Shown here in pieces: positions 47,256-55,746 of a stretch of 64,000 nucleotides of DNA. The notes beneath the pieces are model-generated. The model was not told where the DNA came from. It was given only the letters and a program-made list of their open reading frames with translations, and searched no databases. The DNA is from CAJBVW01 sp964457335. Its GTDB lineage: Bacteria > Myxococcota_A > UBA796 > SXON01. Location: the NCBI GenBank assembly GCA_964457335.1, contig CAYWGD010000014.1:1-64000 (forward strand). The letters run 5' to 3'. Position numbers and translations under genes: made by a program. The first letter of the stretch is position 1. Each line of letters starts with the position of its first letter.

Positions 47256-47957
47256 ATGTGGATCGTCGCTGCGCTCGCGGCCGCGCTCGCGGCCGAAGCG
47301 GAGGTCGAGCCGGCGAAGCTCGACGTGACCGGGGTTGGCGAGGTGTACGTGGCGCCCGACGAGGCGGTGCTCACGCTGGGGGTGCGCGCGCAGGCGGACA
47401 CCGCGGACCAGGCCTTCGACGACGCCGCCGCGATCATGCAGGACGTGGTCGCCGCCGTGGGCCAGGGGGTGTCGAAGGAGCGCATCCGCACGAGCCGGCT
47501 CTCGTTGGAGCCGCGCTACGAGTACACGGAGAACGCGGCCCCGCGGCTCGTCGGCTACGAGGCCGGCGCGCTGCTGGAGATCCGCGTGGACGACCCGAAC
47601 GAGGTCGGCGCGGTGCTCGACGCGGCCGTGGCCGCCGGCGCGAACGAGGTGGCCGGCATCGCCTGGATCGTGGAGGACGAGGACGCCGCGCGCCAGGAGG
47701 CGCTCGACGCCGCGGTGGCGGACGCCCGGACCAACGCCGCGCAGGTCGCGAGCGACCTCGGCATCGCGCTCGGGGCCCCGCTGCGGGTGGAGATCCGGGC
47801 GCAGCAGTCCTCGCCGCCGGTGATGTACGAGCGGGCCTACGCGGAGGACTCCGACATGGGGGCCGGCATGCCGGTGCTCGGCGGGGAGCAGATCTACTAC
47901 GCCGAGGTGGACGTGAGCTTCGCGATCGAGGAGCTGGAGGCGGAGCCGGGCAGCTGA
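47256..47957 (+). CDS. SIMPL domain periplasmic protein (DUF541)
   Basis: Protein of 233 aa. MWIVAALAAALAAEA is a signal peptide. The rest is a SIMPL/DUF541 domain (LDVTGVGEVYVAPDEAVLTLGVRAQADTADQAFDDAA, then RIRTSRLSLEPRYEYTENAAPRLVGYEAG and GAPLRVEIRAQQ), as in E. coli YggE, which is linked to oxidative-stress protection. Length and domain cover the whole protein. GGAGGGAG is eight bases before the ATG. It is divergent from the giant lipoprotein gene with 181 bp between. Confidence 0.9.
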   Translation: MWIVAALAAALAAEAEVEPAKLDVTGVGEVYVAPDEAVLTLGVRAQADTADQAFDDAAAIMQDVVAAVGQGVSKERIRTSRLSLEPRYEYTENAAPRLVGYEAGALLEIRVDDPNEVGAVLDAAVAAGANEVAGIAWIVEDEDAARQEALDAAVADARTNAAQVASDLGIALGAPLRVEIRAQQSSPPVMYERAYAEDSDMGAGMPVLGGEQIYYAEVDVSFAIEELEAEPGS

Positions 47958-47961
47958 ACGG

Positions 47962-48068
47962 CCCCCAAATCGGGGGGATCCCGTAGGAGGACGCCCGTCG
48001 TAGGGTGCGTCCGGAGCCCCCGCCACGCACGCCACGCGAACGACGCCGGAGCGTGCGTGCGCGGGGGC
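47962..48068. terminator. Two hairpins between convergent genes
   Basis: CCCCC/GGGGG around AAATC (47962-47976), directly after the SIMPL stop. A longer stem follows, pairing GCCCCCGCCACGCACGC (48016-48032) with GCGTGCGTGCGCGGGGGC (48051-48068). They probably end transcription from both sides; neither has a T tract. Confidence 0.5.
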
Positions 48069-48128
48069 ACCTCCTCTGGATCGCGCCCGAGGCGTCCAGC
48101 GGGCGACGGGAGGATTTCCGGTCAGCCT

Positions 48129-49283
48129 CTAGGCGTGCGCGAGGCGGCCGGGCAGCGCGAAGCGGGCCGGCACCCCGGCGAGGCCCTCGCGGACGGCCTG
48201 CTCCCAGTAGCGGACGCCGACCTCGTAGCGGCCGCTCTCGAGCAGCGGGGCGGCGGTGATCGCGCGGTTGACCGAGTACATGCGCTCCAGCACCGCGTCC
48301 CAGTTGTCGGGCGCGGGGGTCTTCAGCGCCTCGAGCAGCGGGGGCGGGAGGACGCGGCGCGTGACCGCCCAGCCGAGCCCGCGGATGGCGCGCGCGCGGA
48401 GCCGGGTCATCGGGTCGTCCCCGGGCGGCGCCAGGGCGCCGTCCATCAGGATGTGGACGAGCGCGCGGGCGTCGTCGTCGGGGGGCGCCTGCGTGGAGGT
48501 GAGGAGATCCCAGAACGCGCGCGCGGCGGCCTCGTCGGCGAACAGGAGCTCCTCGGGGACGCCCATCACGTGCCCGATCCAGCGCCAGAGGTGCAGGAGG
48601 TCGGCGCGCTCGTCGGGGCGGAGCGTCACGCCGAGGCAGTCGAGGCCGTCGATGACGAGCAGCGAGAAGAGGAGCACCGTGCCGGCGCTGTCGAAGGCGT
48701 TGATGGGCACGCCCCACTCCTCCAGGCGCCACCGGGGCGACGTGAGCAGCATCCGCCGCACCCCGGCGTGCATCATCCGCACCATCAGCGCCGCCTGCCA
48801 CCCCTCCCGCCACGGCCGGACCCCGCCCGCGGCCGTGACCGCCTGGACGAAGCGGGCCGTCTCCGCGAGCCGGCGCCGCGCACCGGCCTCGAGCCGGCCC
48901 GTGAACACGAGCGGCTTGTTGCCGGCGGGCGAGCAGTAGCCGAGCACGAGCGACACGGAGCCGAGGACGAGCCCGGCCGCCCCGCCGGTGCGGAGGAACG
49001 CCTCGGCCCCGCGCGCGAGCCGCGGGGGCTCGACCCAGGCGGGGTAGATGGCGGCCTCGTGGAGGAGCCCGTCGAGCGCGACGGGGAGGGGCCCGTCGCC
49101 GCGCCCGTCGCGGAAGGCCCGCGCCAGGAGCCGGTGGCGCTCCGGCGGGGTGAGGTGGGCGAGCGCGTCGGTGACGGCGTCCGCGGCGATGTCGCCCACC
49201 ATCAGCCAGCGTCCCAGGCGGTCCACCCCCTCGCCGTGGCGGCGGCGGGTGTCGTCCAGGTTGATGTACCGGGTCGGGGTCAT
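48129..49283 (-). CDS. DUF2236 (MpaB/Lcp-like) oxygenase family protein
   Basis: Protein of 384 aa. The helical pattern and motifs RMMHAGVRRMLLTS (Arg-x3-His pattern near the haem in Lcp), WGVPINAFDSAGTVLLFSLLVIDGL and LHLWRWIGHVMGVPEELLF place it in DUF2236, which includes latex-clearing protein and the fungal oxygenase MpaB. No signal peptide is evident, and Lcp's Tat signal is absent. The substrate is unknown. I use ATG 49283 (MTPTRYINLDDTRRRHGEGVDRLGRWL); an upstream extension is Pro/Arg-rich. Confidence 0.82.
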   Translation of the reverse strand: MTPTRYINLDDTRRRHGEGVDRLGRWLMVGDIAADAVTDALAHLTPPERHRLLARAFRDGRGDGPLPVALDGLLHEAAIYPAWVEPPRLARGAEAFLRTGGAAGLVLGSVSLVLGYCSPAGNKPLVFTGRLEAGARRRLAETARFVQAVTAAGGVRPWREGWQAALMVRMMHAGVRRMLLTSPRWRLEEWGVPINAFDSAGTVLLFSLLVIDGLDCLGVTLRPDERADLLHLWRWIGHVMGVPEELLFADEAAARAFWDLLTSTQAPPDDDARALVHILMDGALAPPGDDPMTRLRARAIRGLGWAVTRRVLPPPLLEALKTPAPDNWDAVLERMYSVNRAITAAPLLESGRYEVGVRYWEQAVREGLAGVPARFALPGRLAHA

Positions 49284-49425
49284 GCTCCTCAGATTGTCCA
49301 CCGCGCGGCCGTCCGGCGCGAGCACCACGCTCCGGGGGCGGGCTCGACTACGGGGCGGGCGCGTCGGGCCCCGGGTCCCGGCGGAGGTGCACATCCGGGG
49401 CGCGGCGACCGGGCGAGCGCCGTGC

Positions 49426-49431
49426 TACCGT
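49426..49431 (+). promoter_or_regulatory. TANNNT box before a small lipoprotein gene
   Basis: TACCGT six bases before ATG 49438 with no ribosome site between, the leaderless-type arrangement. Confidence 0.4.
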
Positions 49432-49437
49432 CCGGCG

Positions 49438-49875
49438 ATGCGATTCGCCCTCCTCTTCGCGCTCACGACGATCGGCGGCTGCGGCCGCGGGTCGGAAGCC
49501 TGCATCTCCGCCAAGGACGCCGCCCGCACCGCCTGGGGCGAGGTCAGCGTCCGCTACGGCCTCGCGTTGTCGGCCGCCGAGGACGCGCTCGCGGAGCCGA
49601 CCGGCCGCCTCGCGGCCCTGGAGCGGCGCCCCGACGCGCCCGCCGAGGGCAAGGCCGCGCTGGCCGCGGAGGTCGCCGAGAAGCAAGCCGCCGTGGACGC
49701 GCTCCGCCCGAAGGTCGAGGCCGCGCAGACGGCGTCCACCGCGTTCGCGGCGCAGAAGGCGAGCGACGCGCGCGCCCTCGCGGCGTCCATGGCGGAGAAG
49801 CTCGAGGGCGAGGACGTGGCCGCCGCGCTCGTCAAGGCCGAGGCCGCCGCGTCGGCCTGCGCCGGCATCGAGTAG
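49438..49875 (+). CDS. Small coiled-coil lipoprotein
   Basis: Protein of 145 aa. MRFALLFALTTIGGC is a lipoprotein signal (Cys15). The mature protein is Ala/Glu-rich with a heptad-like stretch (ALAAEVAEKQAAVDALRPKVEAAQTASTAFAAQ), so a coiled coil is likely, as in Lpp-type or OmpA-linker proteins. Two other Cys flank the helix (CISAKDAA, SACAGIE) and could pair. I recognise no family. Confidence 0.75.
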   Translation: MRFALLFALTTIGGCGRGSEACISAKDAARTAWGEVSVRYGLALSAAEDALAEPTGRLAALERRPDAPAEGKAALAAEVAEKQAAVDALRPKVEAAQTASTAFAAQKASDARALAASMAEKLEGEDVAAALVKAEAAASACAGIE

Positions 49876-49917
49876 CGAGGCCGTCGGGGTCGGCGCTGGC
49901 GGGATCGCGATCTCGAG

Positions 49918-50155
49918 GGCGACACAGCTCGCACAGATGTCGAGGTCTCGGCGAGTTGTGACGCGACTTCGCGCTGGAAGGCGACGCAGCTCGCAGAGAT
50001 GTGGAGGTCTCGGCGAGTTGTGACGCGATTTCGGGCTGGAAGGCGACGCAGCTCGCGGAGATGTCGAGGTCTCGGCGGGTCGTGACGCGACTTCGCCGCT
50101 GGAAGGCGACGCAGCTCGCGGAGATGTGGAGGTCACCACGAGTCGTGTCGCGTCC
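49918..50155. repeat. Tandem hairpin repeat, four units of 62-63 bp
   Basis: Units start at 49918, 49980, 50042 and 50105, the last decaying after about 50 bases. Each begins GGCGACRCAGCTCGC and ends ...GACGCGAYTTCG. Within a unit CGCAGCTCGC can pair with GCGAGTTGTG using G-U wobbles, with GAGA/TCTC inside, so a folded RNA read from the plus strand is more stable than the DNA cruciform. Substitutions between units tend to keep pairing. The core AGCTCGCACAGATG matches the 53-bp repeat at 20011. The 349-bp space between the lipoprotein gene and the DMT gene holds nothing else. Confidence 0.8.
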
Positions 50156-50224
50156 CCTCCGCGGCGGAGGGCGCTCGCGACCAGGCGCGTCGGCGCCATC
50201 GGGGCGCGGGCGATAGACCGCGCC

Positions 50225-51112
50225 GTGCCCTCCCTCGGCGAGCTCTGCGCGCTCCTCGCACCGCTCGCGTGGTCGGTCGCGCTCGTCCTGTTCAAGCGAT
50301 CCTCCAGCGCGCCCGCGCTCTCGCTGAACCTCTTCAAGAACGTGGTCGCCATCGCGCTCCTCACGCTGACGATGGCGGTGCTCGGCACGGCGCCGCCCGC
50401 CGACCGGCCCCTCGGCGACTGGCTCCGGCTCGCGGTCAGCGGGCTCCTCGGCCTCGCCGTGGCCGACACGCTGCTCTTCGAGGGCCTCCGCCGCATCGGG
50501 GCCGGGCGCCTCGCGGTCGTCGACACCATCTACGCGCCGCTCGTGGTCGCCCTCTCCTGGCTGTTCCTCGGGGAGCGGCTCGACGGCCCGTTCCTGGTCG
50601 GCGCGGCGGCGGTGATCGGCGGCGTGACGCTCGCGTCGTGGGATCCCGGCGCCATCGCGCGCGAAGGCGGCCGCGAGGTGTGGATCGGCGTGGTGTACGC
50701 GCTGCTCGCCATCAGCGGCACCGCCACCGGCGTGGTGATCGCCAAGCCGGTGCTCGCGGGCTCCGACCTGGTCGAGGTGACGTGGACGCGGCTCGTGGCG
50801 GGCGTCGTCGGCATGGCCGTGTGGATCGTGGTTCGGGGCCGGGGCGCGGAGGCGATCGTGGCGTTCCGCCCGGGGCCGCTCTGGCGCACGTTGTTGCCCG
50901 CGACCTTCTTCGGCACGTACCTGTCGCTGCTCTTCTGGCTCGGCGGCTTCAAGTGGGCCGACGCCTCCGTCGCCGCCGTGCTCAACCAGCTCGCGACGGT
51001 GTACCTGCTCCTGTTCGCGCGCTTCGTGCTGAAGGAGACGGTGCGCCCGCGGCAGGCCCTGGGGGCGCTCGTCGCGGCGTCGGGGGCGCTGGTGATCGTG
51101 CTGGGGAGGTAG
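50225..51112 (+). CDS. EamA/DMT-family transporter
   Basis: Protein of 295 aa from GTG 50225, with about ten membrane spans in two EamA repeats. The repeats share the pattern LLAPLAWSVALVLFKRSS/LLAISGTATGVVIAKPVL, and each half ends in a TIYAPLVVALSWLFLGERL or NQLATVYLLLFARFVLKETV motif. It is a drug/metabolite-type exporter of unknown substrate in the inner membrane. An in-frame extension into the hairpin repeat region is not supported. It is convergent with the cytochrome c gene, 299 bp away. Confidence 0.88.
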   Translation: MPSLGELCALLAPLAWSVALVLFKRSSSAPALSLNLFKNVVAIALLTLTMAVLGTAPPADRPLGDWLRLAVSGLLGLAVADTLLFEGLRRIGAGRLAVVDTIYAPLVVALSWLFLGERLDGPFLVGAAAVIGGVTLASWDPGAIAREGGREVWIGVVYALLAISGTATGVVIAKPVLAGSDLVEVTWTRLVAGVVGMAVWIVVRGRGAEAIVAFRPGPLWRTLLPATFFGTYLSLLFWLGGFKWADASVAAVLNQLATVYLLLFARFVLKETVRPRQALGALVAASGALVIVLGR

Positions 51113-51320
51113 GGAGACCGGGGCAGCCGGCCGCGCCGGAGGCGCGCCGCCGCGGCGACGGGGGGTGGCGGGAAGGGCGTCGGTGGTTCAGCTGCCGATG
51201 CGGCAGGCGACCGGCGGGCGGGCGGCGGCCCCGCGCCGCCCGGCTCGGCGCGACCGGCCCGCCGCGAGGCGGCCGGGCGCGTCAGCCGAGGCCGAAGGCC
51301 GACGCGAAGCGGGGCGAAAG

Positions 51321-51392
51321 CCAGCCCCCGCGCGCAAGCCGGGGGCTGGTCGTACGGCCCAGAGGGCGCCGACGGTGCCGTCTTCGGCACCG
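51321..51392. terminator. Two hairpins between the DMT and cytochrome c genes
   Basis: CCAGCCCCCG/CGGGGGCTGG (51321-51349) and CGGTGCCG/CGGCACCG around TCTT (51373-51392). On the minus strand the second has the AAGA loop seen at 19914 and 22167-22243. The rest of 51113-51411 is plain GC-rich sequence. Confidence 0.5.
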
Positions 51393-51411
51393 GGCCGCCC
51401 CGACGACGTGA

Positions 51412-51762
51412 TCAGAAGCTCGCGCGCATCCAGTCGACGATCAGCTGCGCCTCCTCCTCGGTCACGTCCTGCGCGGGCATCTCCTCGCGGCCGTTCACCA
51501 CGATGGCGACGATCTGCGCGTCCGTGAGGCGGCCGAGCTCGCGGGTGATGTCCGGACCGCTGTAGGTCCCGTGGCCGTCCACGCCGTGGCAGCTCGAGCA
51601 CACCTCGGCGTAGAGGTCACCCCCGTCGGGCGTGGTGTCGCTGTCCGTGTCGGCGTCGGTGTCGGCGTCGGTGTCGGCGTCGGACTCCTCGGAGGCGGTG
51701 TCGAGCGGATCGGGGCCGCTGCCGCACGCAGCGAGGGCGAGGAGGAGGAGGTAGCGGGGCAT
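51412..51762 (-). CDS. Small mono-haem cytochrome c lipoprotein
   Basis: Protein of 116 aa. MPRYLLLLALAAC is a lipoprotein signal (Cys13), with GGAG before the ATG. A short (DADT)n linker leads to a class I cytochrome c fold: haem site CSSCHGVDGHG and axial Met in GREEMPAQ, with a C-terminal helix AQLIVDWMRASF. It is probably an electron carrier tethered to a membrane. The linker is coded by hexamer repeats like those in the 22324 gene. Confidence 0.9.
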   Translation of the reverse strand: MPRYLLLLALAACGSGPDPLDTASEESDADTDADTDADTDSDTTPDGGDLYAEVCSSCHGVDGHGTYSGPDITRELGRLTDAQIVAIVVNGREEMPAQDVTEEEAQLIVDWMRASF

Positions 51763-51874
51763 GTCGTCTCCGGGGCGCGCTCTCTTAGCCGGGGAAACCG
51801 GGGCTCCGCCATGCCGTCCCGGGCCCGTGTGTTCGCACGAACGCGGATAAGCTCGGCCCGACCCGGAGCCCTCC

Positions 51875-53338
51875 ATGTCCGCTCGCTTCGCCCTCCTCGT
51901 GGGCGTGTCCGACTACCGCGCCTTCGACCTCTCCGCGGGCCAGCCCCGCGGCACCTCGGACCTCTACGGCCCGCCCCAGAACCTCGCGGCGATGTGGGAC
52001 TTCTGCCTCGGCCTCGGCTACCCCGCCGCGGACATCGGCCTGCTCGCGAGCCCGCTCGTGCCCCCGCGGGGCGGGCACCCCGCGCTCTACGCCGCGGCCA
52101 CGCGCGAGACCGTGCTCGACGGCGTGCGCGCCCTGGCCGAGCGCCTCGCGTCGAGCGCCGAGAGCCAGGGCCTGATCTGGTTCTCCGGCCACGGCGACGA
52201 GCTCGAGGGGGTGGGCCCCGTGCTCTGCACCGAGGACACGGAGCTCCGCGACGGCACCCTCCGGAACGTGGTCACCCTCGCGGAGATCGCCGCGATCCTG
52301 GAGACGCACGCGCCCGGCCGCGCGGTCACCCTCGTGCTCGACAGCTGCAGCTCCGGCATGCCGTCGCCGCGGACGAACCGCACGCTCGGGCGTTTGCGCG
52401 GCGTCGCGCGCCTCCGCGACGGCGACACGCTGATCTCGGCGACCGGGCCGGGGCAGGTGGGCGTGGAGATCCAGGTGGACGGGGTGTGGCGCGGGGCGCT
52501 CACCTGGGCGCTCTGCGCGGCCGCGGCGCCGTACACGCGCAAGCTGGCCCGCGGCTTCCTGGTGCCGGACCTCTCGGTGGCCAGCTGGGTGAACCGCGCC
52601 CGGCTGCTGCTGCGCGGCGTGTCCGTGACGCAGCGGCCGGAAGTGCACGGCGACGGCGGCGCCGTGGTCCTGCAGCCGACGGGGGTGCCGCCCATCCGCG
52701 TCACGAACCGGCTCGCCGACCAGCGCCGGGGCGACATCGAGATCTTCGGGGACGAGTCGGGCCACGTGTTCGAGGGCGACGAGTCGGCGTGGATGAGCTT
52801 CACCCTTCGCGACACCGCGGGGAACGCGATCGGGCGCTTCGTCACCAGCTACCAGACGCCCCCGGCGGCGCTGCCCCCCTACTGCGACTTCTGGGAGTGG
52901 TCGGGCACGCCCTGGCCCGACGACTTCCGCATGGACTTCCAGGCGTCGGGCACGCCCGGCCAGGGCCCCACGCCCACCAACCTGCCGCCCCCGGTCCCGA
53001 TGATGGCGTTCCCGCCGGGCCTGGCGCAGTCGGCGTTCGGCCCGCACGGGACCAGCGGGTTCCAGGTGTGGGGCGTGTACGAGGCGTCGGTGCCGAACGT
53101 GTTCCTCGCCTACCTCCTCCGCGACACGACGAGCGGCGCCTTGAAGTGGCTCATCACCTGGCCGGGCTACTCCCAGCGCGGCCAGCTGCTCACCGCCCTG
53201 CCGAGCCCCGGCGGCGACGGCGGCGTCGAGCTCGGCGACGACGGGGGGCTGCTCTACTACGCGCGGATCTCGTCGCCGCCCGCCACCCTGGGCGGGGTCG
53301 TGGCGGCCTACGACGTGCACGCCGCGTTCGAGGGCTGA
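51875..53338 (+). CDS. Caspase-fold (C14/metacaspase-like) peptidase
   Basis: Protein of 487 aa without a signal peptide. The N-terminal 220 residues form a caspase fold: RFALLVGVSDY opening strand, His106 in LIWFSGHGDE and Cys158 in LVLDSCSSGMP, the catalytic pair of C14 peptidases. The C-terminal 260 residues are beta-rich, including DESAWMSFTLRDTAGNAIGRFVTSYQ and DTTSGALKWLITWPGYSQ, and look like a binding or effector domain I do not recognise. GGAG is before the ATG; a TAAGCT box is 21 bases further up. It is convergent with the kinase-FGE gene (12 bp apart) and heads the signalling island. Confidence 0.88.
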   Translation: MSARFALLVGVSDYRAFDLSAGQPRGTSDLYGPPQNLAAMWDFCLGLGYPAADIGLLASPLVPPRGGHPALYAAATRETVLDGVRALAERLASSAESQGLIWFSGHGDELEGVGPVLCTEDTELRDGTLRNVVTLAEIAAILETHAPGRAVTLVLDSCSSGMPSPRTNRTLGRLRGVARLRDGDTLISATGPGQVGVEIQVDGVWRGALTWALCAAAAPYTRKLARGFLVPDLSVASWVNRARLLLRGVSVTQRPEVHGDGGAVVLQPTGVPPIRVTNRLADQRRGDIEIFGDESGHVFEGDESAWMSFTLRDTAGNAIGRFVTSYQTPPAALPPYCDFWEWSGTPWPDDFRMDFQASGTPGQGPTPTNLPPPVPMMAFPPGLAQSAFGPHGTSGFQVWGVYEASVPNVFLAYLLRDTTSGALKWLITWPGYSQRGQLLTALPSPGGDGGVELGDDGGLLYYARISSPPATLGGVVAAYDVHAAFEG

Positions 53339-53350
53339 GGCGCGACGTGC

Positions 53351-55729
53351 CTACGCGGGCACCCCGCGGAACGAGGCGACCATGCGGAAGCCGACCCCGG
53401 TGATCCGCTGGCCGGGGCGGCCCACGAGCCGGTTGGCGGGCCGACAGAAGGCGGCGGCGCTGTACCAGTTTCCGCCGCGCAGGACGACCAGCTCGGCGTC
53501 GGAGGCGGCCTCGCGGGCCCGGAGCCGGTCGGCGGACAGGCGGCCGTCGGCGGGCAGCGCGCCGTCGGCGGTCCAGGCGTTCGCGCACAGGTCGCGCACG
53601 TTGCCGGCGAGGCCGCGCACGCCGTAGGCGCTCTCGTCGTCCGGGAAGGCGTGGACCGGCGCGCGGGCGGGCCCGCCGGGGCCCTCGGACATGTTGATCT
53701 CCGCGGGCTCGAAGTGGCGGCCCCACGGCCACGGCCGCCCGTCCACGCCGCGCGCCGCCTTCTCCCACTCGACCTCGTCGGGCAGCCGCCACGGCTCGCC
53801 GAACATCGGCGGCTGGGCGTCGCAGAAGCGGCGGGCCGCGTGCCACGTGATCTGGGTGATGGGGAGGTCGGGCGCCCAGATCGCGCCGTTGTCGTCCGGG
53901 CCGGCCTCCCAGCCGTCGTCCCCGAGCCGGTAGATCGGCCGGACGTCCCCCTTGGTGCGCGGCAGGAGCGCGTCGACCTCGCGGCCCGCGGCCGCCTCCG
54001 CGCGGACGAACGCGAGCCACTCGCCGTGGGTGACCGGGAAGCGCCGCATCACGAAGCCGTCGACCCACACCCGCCGCGCCGGGAGGCAGTCCGCGGCGTC
54101 CGGGTCGCCGCCGCAGCGGAACCACCCCGCGGGCACGTGGCAGGCGCCCGGGGCCGCCCCCTCCGGCAGGAGCGGCACGGTGCCCTCCCACGCTCCGAGC
54201 CGCTCGAGCGCCACCGGCAGCCGCGTGGGCGCGTACCCCGGCGCCTCGACCACGAGCAGGTGGGAGCCGTGCGGCACGCGCGCGCCCACGAGCGGCGTGT
54301 CGCCGAGCACCTGCCCGGGACCGGGGACGAGCCGCCGATCCCGCTCCACCCACGGGTGGAGGGTCACGCGCGCGCCGGCCGGCGCGGTGGTCAGCGAGAG
54401 CGTCGCGTCGCCGCGCAGCCACGCGGCGTGCCGGCCGCGGTCGTGGGCGCGCAGCAGGATCTCGCCGATCGAGGCGGCGTCGGGGTCGCCGCGGGCCTCC
54501 GCGCGCTCCATGCGGGCCTGGTACAGGTCGGCGAGGCGGGCGTGCACGGCGTCCGCCGTCGGATCGAGGTTCAGCGCGGCGTGCAGCTCGCGCTCGACCT
54601 CCGCCTCCACGAGCGCGGCCTGCCGCGAGAGCTCGGCGGCCTCCTGCTCGCGCGCCCAGCCCGCGCGCCGCTCCTCGGGGCGCTTCGAGCGTCGCGCCGC
54701 CTCCTCTTTCGCCGCCGCGCCCGCCGCCTGGAGCGCCGCGAGCGCCGGCAGCCGCTCCAGCGTGCGCCCGAGCAGCGCCACGGCCTGCTCCCGGCGACGG
54801 GCCCCGTCGAGCCACGCGAGCGCCTCGTCCGCGAGCGCGTCGGCGCGGGGTCGCGCGGTGGGGTCGCGCGCCATCGCGCGTGTACACAGCGCCACCAGCT
54901 CGGCGGGCGCTTCTTCCGGGAAGCCATCCCACGTCTCCGCGCCGGGGGGCCGCCCGGCGAGCACGTAGTGGAGGACGCCCCCGAGCGCGTAGACGTCGCC
55001 GGCCTCGCCACCGGCCGCCCCCACGGCCACCTCGGGCGCCATGTAGCCGGGGGTCCCGAGCACCAGGCCGTCCTCGGCGTCGTCCGCGCGACAGGCCAGC
55101 CCCCAGTCCATGACCTGCACCACGCCGAAGGCGCCGACCATGATGTTGTCGGGCTTCACGTCGCGGTGGAGCACCCCGCGGCTGTGCGCGTACGCGACCG
55201 CCTGGCAGGCCCGCGCGAAGGCGTCGACGCGGCGGTGCAGCGTCCACTCGCCCGCGGCGAGCACCGCGCGGAAGGTCCGCCCGCGCACCTCCTGCATCGT
55301 GAACCAGGGCCGGCCGTCCTCCAGCGTGCCCTGGTCGTGCACCACCACCACGCCCGGGTGGTGCAGCGTGGCGGTGAGCGCCGCCTCCCGCCGGAAGCGC
55401 GCGAGGGCGCCCGGGTGGGCGAGCAGCGCCTTGTGCAGCACCTTCATCGCCAGGGTGCGCCCCATCCACCGGTCGTGCACGCGCCGCACGTCCCCCGTGG
55501 CCCCGGCGCCGATGCGGCCGAGGTCCTCGTAGCGATCGCCCGTCGGGAGCGCGGGGACCGCGGTCGCGCCGAGCGCGTCGAGCACCCCCGTCGTGAGCTG
55601 GGTGTGGCCGCCGTGCTCCGCCACGAGGGACGCCATCAACGAGGCGAGCTGCAGAATCGCGCCGGACGAAAGACCGTGCTCCCGGCAGAAGCGTCGCAGC
55701 CGCGGATCGGTGGCGTAGTCTACGGCCAT
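53351..55729 (-). CDS. Ser/Thr kinase fused to FGE-sulfatase-like domain
   Basis: Protein of 792 aa. After a 65-residue leader comes a Hanks kinase: GRIGAGATGDVRRV, Lys96 in AMKVL, HRDVKPDNIMV (Asp190), DWG (Asp208) and TPGYMAPE. A helical linker (about 320-440) and a PEGA-like stretch (LLVVEAPGYAPTRLPV) lead to a C-terminal FGE-sulfatase fold (VWVDGFVMRRFPVTHGEWLAFVRA, WRLPDEVEWEKAARG, RGLAGNVRDL, VLRGGNWYSAAAFCRPANR). The Cys pair of true formylglycine-generating enzyme is not seen, so this domain is more likely a binding module. There is no membrane span. Its ATG overlaps, on the opposite strand, the ATG of the FHA gene. Confidence 0.9.
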   Translation of the reverse strand: MAVDYATDPRLRRFCREHGLSSGAILQLASLMASLVAEHGGHTQLTTGVLDALGATAVPALPTGDRYEDLGRIGAGATGDVRRVHDRWMGRTLAMKVLHKALLAHPGALARFRREAALTATLHHPGVVVVHDQGTLEDGRPWFTMQEVRGRTFRAVLAAGEWTLHRRVDAFARACQAVAYAHSRGVLHRDVKPDNIMVGAFGVVQVMDWGLACRADDAEDGLVLGTPGYMAPEVAVGAAGGEAGDVYALGGVLHYVLAGRPPGAETWDGFPEEAPAELVALCTRAMARDPTARPRADALADEALAWLDGARRREQAVALLGRTLERLPALAALQAAGAAAKEEAARRSKRPEERRAGWAREQEAAELSRQAALVEAEVERELHAALNLDPTADAVHARLADLYQARMERAEARGDPDAASIGEILLRAHDRGRHAAWLRGDATLSLTTAPAGARVTLHPWVERDRRLVPGPGQVLGDTPLVGARVPHGSHLLVVEAPGYAPTRLPVALERLGAWEGTVPLLPEGAAPGACHVPAGWFRCGGDPDAADCLPARRVWVDGFVMRRFPVTHGEWLAFVRAEAAAGREVDALLPRTKGDVRPIYRLGDDGWEAGPDDNGAIWAPDLPITQITWHAARRFCDAQPPMFGEPWRLPDEVEWEKAARGVDGRPWPWGRHFEPAEINMSEGPGGPARAPVHAFPDDESAYGVRGLAGNVRDLCANAWTADGALPADGRLSADRLRAREAASDAELVVLRGGNWYSAAAFCRPANRLVGRPGQRITGVGFRMVASFRGVPA

Positions 55730-55746
55730 GGGCGTGCTCCACTCTA
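55716..55746. promoter_or_regulatory. Facing -10-like boxes around overlapping start codons
   Basis: TAGTCT (55716-55721) lies six bases before the FHA ATG. On the minus strand TAGAGT (55741-55746) and GGAG precede the kinase ATG, the box ending 11 bases away. Each box therefore sits in the first codons of the other gene. Confidence 0.4.

Noticed and set aside
49918..50155. CRISPR array
   Set aside because: The units are tandem and similar over their whole length; there are no variable spacers and no cas genes nearby.
53351..54200. True formylglycine-generating enzyme activity for the kinase C-terminus
   Set aside because: The fold motifs are present but only one Cys is seen in the active-site region, and no sulfatase needing Cys-type maturation is adjacent.
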